12,223 nucleotides of DNA, from NCBI GenBank assembly GCA_012974295.1, contig JAAXQM010000133.1, positions 1 to 12,223 on the forward strand. The letters run 5' to 3'. Below, one piece after another: positions 1-6,235 of this stretch (the first letter of the stretch is position 1; the number at the start of each line of letters is the position of its first letter). The notes under the pieces are model-generated. The model ran no database searches. It was not told the DNA's origin and saw only the letters and a list, made by a program, of their open reading frames with translations. The position numbers were made by a program, and so were the translations under genes. Source of the stretch: Dehalococcoidales bacterium. Lineage in GTDB: Bacteria > Chloroflexota > Dehalococcoidia > E44-bin15.

Positions 1-890
1 TCACATATCTTAGCAAAATAGAAAACAGCGCTATGCCGCCACCGCGTGGCAAAACCATTGTGGCTTTGGCCCATGCACTCGATGCAGATTCCGATGAGCT
101 ATTCGGCCTATCTAAGAAGATACCTTCTGAATTTCTAGAACAGATAAATCCTGAAGTAATAAGATTGATACGCTCTATGAAGGATGGAGCGCAGAAACCC
201 GTATACGAATTAATGAGATTGGTTGGACGGGTTGGGGAGTTGGAGAGAGAACTTAAGCACGTTCGTGAGGAACTGGGTCTGAGTGAACAGCTGAAACTCT
301 TCCATGCTCTTATCGAAAACTCTCAAGATAGTGTCCTTGTATTGGACCAAGACATGGAGCTGCTTTACGAAAGCCCTTCTGCAGCACGCTTGTTTGCCTA
401 CGGGTGGGAGAAGCTGGTTGGTAGGGATCCTTTAGGTTTTGTACACCCCGATGATCTATCAAAGGTAGCGAATAACCTCAATCAACTGGCACAGAGCCCC
501 GGAGAAACCATTTGTATGATTGGGCGCGCTAGGCGCAGGGACGGCACATACCGAGTCATCGAAGCTATAGCACATAGCCTGGTTCACATTCCGGCAGTTA
601 ATGGCATAGTGATTAGCATGCGGGACATCACCGAGCGCCCGTGGGAGGTGGAGGATGTGTTGGGTGGAAATATGGCCACCCTACAGGTGGGAAAGTACCA
701 CTTGACGGAGAGTGAGCGGAAGGTGCTTACTCTCATGGCAGAAGGTATGTCCAATCCCCAGATTTCCGAGCGATTAGTAATAAGTACCTCTACCGTAAGA
801 TTCCACGTTAGCAATATCCTCCACAAGCTGGATGTCACTTCCCGCACCAGGGCGGTGGCCCTGGCGATACGTCAGCACCTGATCGAGTGA
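1..890 (+). CDS. XRE-PAS-LuxR transcriptional regulator (5'-truncated by window edge)
   Basis: This is probably a ligand- or redox-responsive transcription factor. The reading frame is open from base 3, and the codons before the first ATG (33) read TYLSKIENSA, running into MPPPRGKTIVALAHALD. That is the recognition-helix end of a Cro/C1-type (XRE) HTH, so the ATG at 33 is internal and the gene starts outside the window. Numbering from ATG 33: end of XRE domain about 1-30; linker with a likely coiled coil at 62-85; PAS domain about 87-202, ending in the typical MRDIT; LuxR-type HTH about 224-283 (LTESERKVLTLMAEGMSNPQI, then STSTVRFHVSNILHKL). No receiver domain is visible in this part. It lies 186 bp upstream of the dehydratase operon on the same strand and is a plausible local regulator of it (inference). 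Domain calls are confident; the ligand is unknown. Confidence 0.85.
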   Translation, partial: TYLSKIENSAMPPPRGKTIVALAHALDADSDELFGLSKKIPSEFLEQINPEVIRLIRSMKDGAQKPVYELMRLVGRVGELERELKHVREELGLSEQLKLFHALIENSQDSVLVLDQDMELLYESPSAARLFAYGWEKLVGRDPLGFVHPDDLSKVANNLNQLAQSPGETICMIGRARRRDGTYRVIEAIAHSLVHIPAVNGIVISMRDITERPWEVEDVLGGNMATLQVGKYHLTESERKVLTLMAEGMSNPQISERLVISTSTVRFHVSNILHKLDVTSRTRAVALAIRQHLIE

Positions 891-907
891 CGGCCTTCTT
901 GATAATA

Positions 908-923
908 CTGGACATGCGTCCAG
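908..923. repeat. Inverted repeat, possible operator or weak hairpin
   Basis: The arms CTGGAC and GTCCAG are a perfect 6-bp inverted repeat around ATGC, 18 bp after the regulator stop codon. No T-run follows, so it is a poor intrinsic terminator. It is centred about 65 bp upstream of the start site implied by the promoter proposed at 946-974, a position used by many activators. It may therefore be an operator for the upstream LuxR-type regulator. That role is inference. Confidence 0.3.
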
Positions 924-945
924 GGTAAAACCCTTCTGCTGCCCG

Positions 946-974
946 TTGTCATTTAAGACTCTCTAATATATCCT
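946..974 (+). promoter_or_regulatory. Candidate sigma70-like promoter of the dehydratase operon
   Basis: TTGTCA (946-951, 5 of 6 matches to the -35 consensus) is followed after 17 bp by TATCCT (969-974, 4 of 6 matches to the -10). It would start transcription near 981 and leave a leader of about 95 nt before the first gene. I saw no recognisable riboswitch in that leader. A weaker alternative -10, TATACT at 975-980, has only a poor -35 partner. Confidence 0.35.
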
Positions 975-1076
975 TATACTGGCGTATTGGTCAGGATTGA
1001 TATGTATCGGGTCCATATTGTGACTGCAGCCTTCAAGAGAGCAGCGAATTGTTGATAGGAGAAGGGAGGAAATGAA

Positions 1077-2222
1077 ATGGAGACAAAGGTAAAATCGAAG
1101 GTATTACAGCAATTCCAGGAAGCCACCGAGACCATTGTTAACGCTGAATTAAAGAAATGGTTAGATCAGGGGGGGAAGGTGATGGGCTATTTCTGCTCCT
1201 ATGGACCAGAAGAGGTTATCACCGCTGCCGGTATGGTTCCTATCCGTATGAGGGCTATTGGTAGTACGGGAACGGAGATGGCAGATACGTATATGAGCAA
1301 CATCAACTGCAGCTTCTGCCGTAACTGCTTCAACATGGGACTTACAGGTGAGTACGATTTCGTTGAAGGGCTTGTCTGGCTAAATAACTGTGATCACGTC
1401 CGACGTATTTATGACAACTGGAAGCGCAAGGTGAAGACCCCACTCACGCATATGATGAGCCTCCCCAAGATGACCGCCGAGGCGCAGGTGGAATGGTTCC
1501 ACGACGAGTTGGTTATATTTAAAGAAGCCCTTGAGAAACACCTTGGCATAACCATTACCGATAAGAAGTTATGGGATGCGATAAAACTCCACAACGAAAC
1601 GCGTCGTCTTCTGAAACAGCTCTACGAACTAAGAAAGAAGGATAACCCACCTATTACCGGTGCCGAGGCGCTGGCGGTAGTAGTAGCCAGCACCGCGATG
1701 CCCAGGGAGCAGTTCAACCAGATGCTCAAAGAGCTGTTAGGTGAGCTAAGTGAAGCTGAGGGCATCAGTGATTACCGGGCGCGTCTGATGGTTATAGGCA
1801 GCATACTCGATGACCCGGCTTATATCAAAATCATCGAGGATGTGGGTGGACTGGTTGTCACCGATTCGACGTGCTTTGGAACCAGGATTTTCTGGACAGG
1901 TGTAGATGAAGGGGAAAGTGATCCCATCACAGCTTTGGCTCGGTACTATATACAGGATAAACCCGCTTGCCCACGAATGTTCGATACTCAACCAAAAAGA
2001 TCAAAATACGTTAGCGATATGATTAAGGAATTCAAGGTGGACGGTGTCATCGGCGAGCGGATGATCTTCTGCGACCTGTGGACAGGTGAGCTTTTCATGC
2101 TCAACAAGGACATGAAGAGCACCGGTGTCCCATTTTTGCAGCTCGACAGGGAATATATCACGGCCGGTGCCGGTCAGGTGAGAACCAGGGCCCAGGCATT
2201 CCTGGAAAGTATTGGGAGGTAA
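1077..2222 (+). CDS. 2-hydroxyacyl-CoA dehydratase / benzoyl-CoA reductase family subunit (HgdB/BcrC-like)
   Basis: This is the smaller core subunit (381 aa, typical length) of a cytoplasmic ATP-dependent radical dehydratase or reductase. Family signatures in order: GYFCSYGPEEVITAAGMVP (37-55); ADTYMSNINCSFCRNC (69-84); NNCDHVRRIYDNW (103-115); DSTCFGTR (263-270); CPRMFDT (298-304); DGVIGERMIFCDLW (322-335); and a C-terminal QVRTRAQAFLESI. Family members bind a [4Fe-4S] or double-cubane cluster through conserved cysteines; C78, C105 and C332 are the likely equivalents here. C81 and C84 make an extra CxxCxxC that stands out. The start is set by GGAGG at 1065-1069. It is the first gene of a five-gene unit, with 3 bp before the next gene. 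The substrate could be a 2-hydroxyacyl-CoA, an aromatic acyl-CoA or something else. Confidence 0.9.
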   Translation: METKVKSKVLQQFQEATETIVNAELKKWLDQGGKVMGYFCSYGPEEVITAAGMVPIRMRAIGSTGTEMADTYMSNINCSFCRNCFNMGLTGEYDFVEGLVWLNNCDHVRRIYDNWKRKVKTPLTHMMSLPKMTAEAQVEWFHDELVIFKEALEKHLGITITDKKLWDAIKLHNETRRLLKQLYELRKKDNPPITGAEALAVVVASTAMPREQFNQMLKELLGELSEAEGISDYRARLMVIGSILDDPAYIKIIEDVGGLVVTDSTCFGTRIFWTGVDEGESDPITALARYYIQDKPACPRMFDTQPKRSKYVSDMIKEFKVDGVIGERMIFCDLWTGELFMLNKDMKSTGVPFLQLDREYITAGAGQVRTRAQAFLESIGR

Positions 2223-2225
2223 ACG

Positions 2226-3536
2226 ATGACTACAAAGAGAAAACAACCTGAAAAAGCACTGAAACTGTATAAGGATGATAAGGCGTATATGCAGATGCTG
2301 CTGGAAGCGCTTTCGCTGGATGAATCGGAAGAAGCGGATATTAACAAAGGCGTGATTAAGGCGGTTCTGGATAAATACGACGAAGTAATAGATTGTGCTG
2401 AAAATGATAAGCCATTTATCGCAAGCTGGTTCGCCTATGCAGCAGAAATATTTACTGCGATGGGAGTCCCCTGGTGGATGTTTCCCCAGACCGCATTTCT
2501 CGGGATAGAAGCACCACATGTCCAAGATGATGTCGACGGATCCGAGAGGTTGCTGGGCAGCGATTTTTGCACAATACTCAGGCTTTCATTGTACTATGTA
2601 GAAGCCGATATGAGTCCAAAGCCAAGTGCGTGTATTGCGCTGCTTCACCCCTGCGACGGTACGGTAGTTGTCCACCAGGCAATCAAGACTGGTAAATGGC
2701 ATGACGTTCCTATCTTCGGTGCTGACCCGCCCTACTGGGAGGACGAGCGAAGCTATGAATACTACGCCAATGAGCTCAGGCGGATGGTGGGCTTCATTAC
2801 CGAACATACCGGGTACACTATGGATATCGACAGGCTACGGGAGGTATGTGAGGAGTCTAATAAGGAGTACGCGCTATGGCAGGAATACAATGAGCTGAGG
2901 CGAGTGGTGCCATGCCCACACGATTGGACCATCGGCCCACCGCAATGCTTCGCAATGGCTACTTTTTACTATCCGGGCAAGCCCGGGGGTGTCGAATGGT
3001 TCAAGAAGCTTATTGCCAACGCCGAGAAACGTGTAAAGGCGGGGGTAAGCGGCGTGCCGGGCGGGGAGAGGATCAGGGTGCTGTGGTTCGATATTCTACC
3101 ACTGATGTGGCAGTTCGATATACAACCGTGGCTTGAGGCAGAGTGGGGTGTTAACATGGTAATGAACATGTTCGGCTATACCCCGTACGAGCAGATAGAC
3201 ACCAAGAACGAAGAAACTATGTTCAGGGGCCTGGCCAAACGATCGCTGGCCGAGTATCCGATGATCAGGCAGGCACGGGGTGTGGCCGACCACTTCCTTA
3301 GCGATATAGAGCGAATAGTGAAAGACTATAGCATTGACTGTGTTATCTGGCCGGGCCACATGGGCCACAAGGATGGGTCAGCCAGCATAGGCATGATGAG
3401 AGAGAAATGCCGAGAGATTGGGGTCCCGTTCCTGCACATCGGGCTTGACCTATTTGACAAGAGGTATACCTCGGTGGAAGATGTTAAGGACATATTTTCC
3501 AGATTCTTTAGCGCGGCGGGGCTGGGCCAGAAATAA
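2226..3536 (+). CDS. 2-hydroxyacyl-CoA dehydratase / benzoyl-CoA reductase family subunit (BcrB/HgdA-like)
   Basis: This is the larger core subunit (436 aa), paralogous in fold to the preceding protein and expected to pair with it. Visible family features: FIASWFAYAAEIFTAMGVPW (64-83); the cysteine-bearing segments SDFCTILRL (112-120) and LLHPCDGT (139-146); VPIFGADPPYWEDE (161-174); a conserved WFDILPLMWQFD (287-298); and the C-terminal GHMGHKDGSASIGMMREKC (377-395) followed by IGVPFLHIGLDLFDKR. C115, C143 and C372 are candidate cluster ligands. Its ribosome site GGGAGG (2214-2219) lies at the very end of the upstream gene, 6 bp before this ATG, so the two subunits are probably made in equal amounts by coupled translation. 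A heterodimer served by one activase fits the 2-hydroxyacyl-CoA dehydratases better than the four-subunit benzoyl-CoA reductases. The substrate is not assignable. Confidence 0.88.
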   Translation: MTTKRKQPEKALKLYKDDKAYMQMLLEALSLDESEEADINKGVIKAVLDKYDEVIDCAENDKPFIASWFAYAAEIFTAMGVPWWMFPQTAFLGIEAPHVQDDVDGSERLLGSDFCTILRLSLYYVEADMSPKPSACIALLHPCDGTVVVHQAIKTGKWHDVPIFGADPPYWEDERSYEYYANELRRMVGFITEHTGYTMDIDRLREVCEESNKEYALWQEYNELRRVVPCPHDWTIGPPQCFAMATFYYPGKPGGVEWFKKLIANAEKRVKAGVSGVPGGERIRVLWFDILPLMWQFDIQPWLEAEWGVNMVMNMFGYTPYEQIDTKNEETMFRGLAKRSLAEYPMIRQARGVADHFLSDIERIVKDYSIDCVIWPGHMGHKDGSASIGMMREKCREIGVPFLHIGLDLFDKRYTSVEDVKDIFSRFFSAAGLGQK

Positions 3537-3572
3537 GAGCAGAGTGTAAAATACAGTAGGAAAGGAAGGCTT

Positions 3573-4376
3573 ATGATCGTTGGAGGTTGTGATGTAGGTT
3601 CCGCTACTGGTAAGGCAGTAGTTATGAAGGATGGAGAAATCGTTTCATATGTCGTTATTCCGTCAACAACTAAACCGGAGATTACGGCACGGACCGTTAT
3701 GGAGGAGACGGTTAAGAAAGCGGGACTAACATCGATTGAAGACCTGGAATACATTGTGGGCACAGGATACGGGAGGCTCAAGGTTCCTTTTGCTAACGAG
3801 AATATTTCAGAGATAACGTGCCACGCCAGGGGAGCCCACTGGCTATCCCCCACAGTGAGAACGGTGGTGGATATCGGAGGGCAGGACTGCAAGGTGATGT
3901 CGATAGATGAAAAAGGTAGTGTCCTCGAATTCGTTATGAACGATAGGTGCGCTGCCGGTACAGGTAGGTTTTTTGAGTCGATGGCCCGAGTGCTCGACTG
4001 CGGGCTGGAGGGTATCTCATCGCTGTCGGTAAAGTCGGAGAACCCGGCCGTTATTACCAGTCAATGCAGCGTGTTCGCCGAGTCTGAGGTTGTAACCCTG
4101 ATCAACGAGGGTATAGAAGTTGTCGATATCACTGCCGGTGTCAATAATTCTGTTGCCGGCAGGTTGAATTCCATGGTGAGGAAAGTTGGACTTGTTGAAG
4201 ATGTGGCTCTGACAGGTGGTTGCGCAAAGAATGAGGGTCTAGCCAAGTCACTGGAGGGGAAGCTTGGGGTAAGTGTGATGAAGCTACCCGTAGACCCCCA
4301 GATCGCCGGGGCAATCGGCGCTGCCCTCATTGCCGCGGAAAAGCTTAGTAAGAAGACCGAAGCCATATCCTCATAA
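3573..4376 (+). CDS. Acyl-CoA dehydratase activase (HgdC/BadF-BcrA family ATPase)
   Basis: Activases of this family (ASKHA fold, homodimer with one bridging [4Fe-4S] cluster) use ATP hydrolysis to push a single low-potential electron from ferredoxin or flavodoxin into the dehydratase or reductase core. All hallmarks are present in 267 aa: phosphate-1 motif GCDVGSATGK (5-14); GTGYGR (63-68); VVDIGGQDCK phosphate-2 motif (98-107); NDRCAAGTGRFFE with cluster cysteine C126; TSQCSVFAESE with cluster cysteine C165; adenosine motif TGGCAKN (214-220); and a C-terminal DPQIAGAIGAALIA. The protein looks complete and active. AAGGAAGG at 3562-3569 sets the start; the gap to the preceding gene is 36 bp. 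It is the only activase in the window and presumably serves the two core subunits just upstream. Confidence 0.93.
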   Translation: MIVGGCDVGSATGKAVVMKDGEIVSYVVIPSTTKPEITARTVMEETVKKAGLTSIEDLEYIVGTGYGRLKVPFANENISEITCHARGAHWLSPTVRTVVDIGGQDCKVMSIDEKGSVLEFVMNDRCAAGTGRFFESMARVLDCGLEGISSLSVKSENPAVITSQCSVFAESEVVTLINEGIEVVDITAGVNNSVAGRLNSMVRKVGLVEDVALTGGCAKNEGLAKSLEGKLGVSVMKLPVDPQIAGAIGAALIAAEKLSKKTEAISS

Positions 4377-4428
4377 CGGATAACAACATGGCCTTGGCAA
4401 ACCCAGACTCCCTCACAGGAGGCAACAT

Positions 4429-5226
4429 ATGGCATTATTTGATGCTTACATTAAAAAGCTAGCTGATTACCAGCGGGAACTGCAAGTTCAGGGAAGGCAG
4501 GTTAAGGAGATCGTTTGTCCCACGACTGTCAGCGAGCTTAAGGAAGGGCTACCTGTCCTCGTTGGCCCCAAAGCCAGCTCGGGTATAATACTGCGTGGAG
4601 ATACCTTCGTCGAATTGGGGAACCCTGACATCGGCTCTTCCGCCTTCATCCTGTGGACAGATAAGACTAAGCTGATTAGAGATGGTAATATTACTTTGAT
4701 CGGCTCTGATATTCCGGAATCGGCTGGAGCAAGTTTACCCTTCGGTCAGGTATTGATGATGGGAGGTGCGGACCTCGGAAAAGAAGAACACGCACTACTG
4801 GAAGCGAATCAATATATCGCAGATCAAATTGAAGGGTACATGATTAAGAGCATCCCCCAGCATATGTGGAGCCGGGTAAGTCTTGACGCTGCGGGCAAAG
4901 GTTTTAACTTCGAAATATTGGGAAGGGCACTCATGGCTATTTTTAGGTCAGCTGTGCCTAAGATAGAGGCGATGGAGGTAATGTTCGTCACTTCCAGCAA
5001 GGAGGACCTGCAACTTCTGGATAATATTGGTGAGCAGATCCGAGAGATTTCCAGTAATATTACCAAGGAGACCTGGAAGGCGAAGGGATACGATATCGAA
5101 TGCATACAGTTATGGGACTGCGAATCATGCCCGGATAGCTCTGTATGCGATGATATCAAGGGAATGGTAAATGTTCGTAAAAAAACAAAAAAAACGCCAA
5201 AGCCCAAAAGAGTCAAGAAATCGTAA
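4429..5226 (+). CDS. AcsB/CdhC-like protein (middle part of acetyl-CoA synthase only, altered A-cluster motif)
   Basis: A 265-aa soluble protein resembling the domain of acetyl-CoA synthase (CODH/ACS beta subunit, AcsB/CdhC) that precedes the A-cluster domain. Matching segments: LPVLVGPKASSGIILRGDTFVEL (41-63), KLIRDGNITLIGSDI (81-95), IEGYMIKSIPQHMWSRVSLDAAGKGF (134-159), ILGRALMAIFRS (163-174) and PKIEAMEVMFVTSS (177-190). ACS continues with a CxxC-x8-C-x9-C cluster motif and a Cys-Gly-Cys nickel site. Here C225, C231, C234 and C240 form C-x5-C-x2-C-x5-C, and the protein then ends in a lysine-rich tail (251-265). The rest of the A-cluster domain and the ACS N-terminal domain are absent, so acetyl-CoA synthesis is unlikely. 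It may bind an Fe-S cluster and act as electron carrier, scaffold or cofactor-insertion partner (inference). AGGAGG at 4417-4422 sets the start. It is co-operonic with the activase and a CooC-like ATPase. Confidence 0.75.
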   Translation: MALFDAYIKKLADYQRELQVQGRQVKEIVCPTTVSELKEGLPVLVGPKASSGIILRGDTFVELGNPDIGSSAFILWTDKTKLIRDGNITLIGSDIPESAGASLPFGQVLMMGGADLGKEEHALLEANQYIADQIEGYMIKSIPQHMWSRVSLDAAGKGFNFEILGRALMAIFRSAVPKIEAMEVMFVTSSKEDLQLLDNIGEQIREISSNITKETWKAKGYDIECIQLWDCESCPDSSVCDDIKGMVNVRKKTKKTPKPKRVKKS

Positions 5227-5256
5227 CTTATCCGACTCCATTATTGGAGGGAACTT

Positions 5257-6051
5257 ATGACCGAACTTAACACCCAGAAAAAGCGGGTCGCTGTATGCGG
5301 TAAGGGCGGAACAGGTAAAACCGCGTTTACGGCACTGATGACTAAGGTCCTGCTGGATAGCAACGAGGCAGGCAATTTACTATTGATAGACGCTGATCCG
5401 GCAATGGGCCTGCCCATCGCCCTCGGTATAACCGTCAAACATACCATGGGCCAGATCCGCGAGGAGATAATTAAGACCGCCAGGGGTGGCAAGGAAGAAG
5501 AAAAGCGCCAGGTACTGGATAAGATCGACTATATGGCATTTGAAGCCCTTCACGAAATGGATGGTTATGCCCTATTGGCTATGGGTCGTACCGAAACTCT
5601 TGGATGCTACTGCCCCGTCAATAGTATTTTAAAAGACACAATAGACACTCTTTCCAAGAATTTCGATACTATACTCATTGACGGCGAAGCCGGCCTAGAA
5701 CAGCTCAACAGACAGGTCATGGGCCATGTAGATACACTTATTATCGTTAGTGACGCCACATCCAGGGGCCTGCAAACCGCAAAACAGATAAAGGGAATGG
5801 TACAAAACGAGAAGGTAATAAAATGCGACAAGTTGGGATTGGTCTTCAACAGGGTGCAAGGCAACGAGGACATTCTTAAAAAATATTCGCAGGAAATGGA
5901 CCTGGACGTTTTTGGTTACATTCCACAGGATGAGAACATCGCTTACTACGATCTGGTCGGCAAATCCATAATTGGACTATCCCCATCACCCGGTGTAGCT
6001 GCAGTTCAATCCATTATGGAGAAGCACATTTTCCCCGAGCGCTTTAATTAG
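5257..6051 (+). CDS. CooC-type MinD/ParA-like ATPase, probable metallocentre maturation factor
   Basis: CooC proteins are SIMIBI-class P-loop ATPases that dimerise through a CxC motif, bind Ni(II) or Zn(II) there and help insert nickel into CO dehydrogenase; related ATPases serve ACS. This 264-aa protein has the deviant Walker A GKGGTGKT (15-22) with the signature lysine K16, an LLIDADPAMGLPIALG segment (42-57), the metal motif GCYCPVN (C117 and C119) and the Walker B region ILIDGEAGLEQLNR (139-152), typical of CooC rather than MinD or NifH. The C-terminus (GYIPQDENIAYYDLVGKS) is also family-like. GGAGGG (5246-5251) sets the ATG; the gap after the ACS-like gene is 30 bp. No CO dehydrogenase is in the window, so the likely client is a product of this operon (inference). 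Confidence 0.85.
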   Translation: MTELNTQKKRVAVCGKGGTGKTAFTALMTKVLLDSNEAGNLLLIDADPAMGLPIALGITVKHTMGQIREEIIKTARGGKEEEKRQVLDKIDYMAFEALHEMDGYALLAMGRTETLGCYCPVNSILKDTIDTLSKNFDTILIDGEAGLEQLNRQVMGHVDTLIIVSDATSRGLQTAKQIKGMVQNEKVIKCDKLGLVFNRVQGNEDILKKYSQEMDLDVFGYIPQDENIAYYDLVGKSIIGLSPSPGVAAVQSIMEKHIFPERFN

Positions 6052-6138
6052 CATTTCTCAATTTCCCTCGAGAAACCTCAACCACCAATATCGCGGCTGG
6101 GCAGCATCCATTCTAAAGCTTTGGGGTTCTCAATCTGG

Positions 6139-6161
6139 ATCATCCGGTCAAGCCGGATGAT
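6139..6161. repeat. Perfect 9-bp hairpin with CATCCGG core
   Basis: ATCATCCGG (6139-6147) and CCGGATGAT (6153-6161) flank the loop TCAAG. The same CATCCGG-N5-CCGGATG core recurs at 8826-8844 on the other side of the minus-strand gene block, which suggests a dispersed palindromic repeat. No T-run follows, so it is not by itself a convincing terminator. Confidence 0.6.
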
Positions 6162-6189
6162 GACTACAGAATTCCGAGATGACTACAGA
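6159..6189. repeat. Short direct repeat (12 bp, twice)
   Basis: GATGACTACAGA occurs at 6159-6170 and again at 6178-6189, a 19-bp period. The first copy overlaps the right arm of the hairpin at 6139-6161. It is probably part of the same intergenic repeat element; no function can be assigned. Confidence 0.5.
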
Positions 6190-6196
6190 CTCCCGG

Positions 6197-6224
6197 CCCC
6201 GATCGTATCGGGGTACCTCTTTTT
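6197..6224 (+). terminator. Probable intrinsic terminator after the five-gene operon
   Basis: CCCCGAT (6197-6203) and ATCGGGG (6207-6213) form a 7-bp stem with a 3-nt loop (CGT), followed after a few bases by TCTTTTT (6218-6224). The T-rich side lies on the plus strand, so it would end transcription from the dehydratase operon before it enters the convergent SDR gene, whose stop codon is at 6236-6238. The gap of several bases between stem and T-run makes it imperfect. Confidence 0.5.
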
Positions 6225-6235
6225 CAACGGCCTCT

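Noticed and set aside
2001..2525. Minus-strand open frame of 174 aa spanning the junction of the two dehydratase subunit genes
   Set aside because: It is antisense to two clearly recognised genes, is rich in Cys, His and Phe, has no family resemblance and has no good ribosome site.
3326..3892. Minus-strand open frame of 188 aa
   Set aside because: It is antisense across the end of the large subunit gene and the start of the activase gene, both strongly supported; its Ser/Thr/Pro-rich composition is typical of a shadow frame.
1077..4376. Class I benzoyl-CoA reductase (BcrCBAD) assignment
   Set aside because: Only one activase-type gene is present, whereas that enzyme has two activase-type subunits, and no ring-cleavage or dienoyl-CoA hydratase genes are nearby. 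It is kept only as a family relation.
4061..4435. Minus-strand open frame of 124 aa
   Set aside because: It is antisense to the activase cluster-binding and adenosine motifs and has no recognisable domain.
4429..5226. The ACS-like gene as a truncated pseudogene of a full acsB
   Set aside because: The frame is intact, a strong ribosome site is present, spacing to its neighbours is operon-like, and no remains of the missing domains are found downstream before the CooC-like gene.
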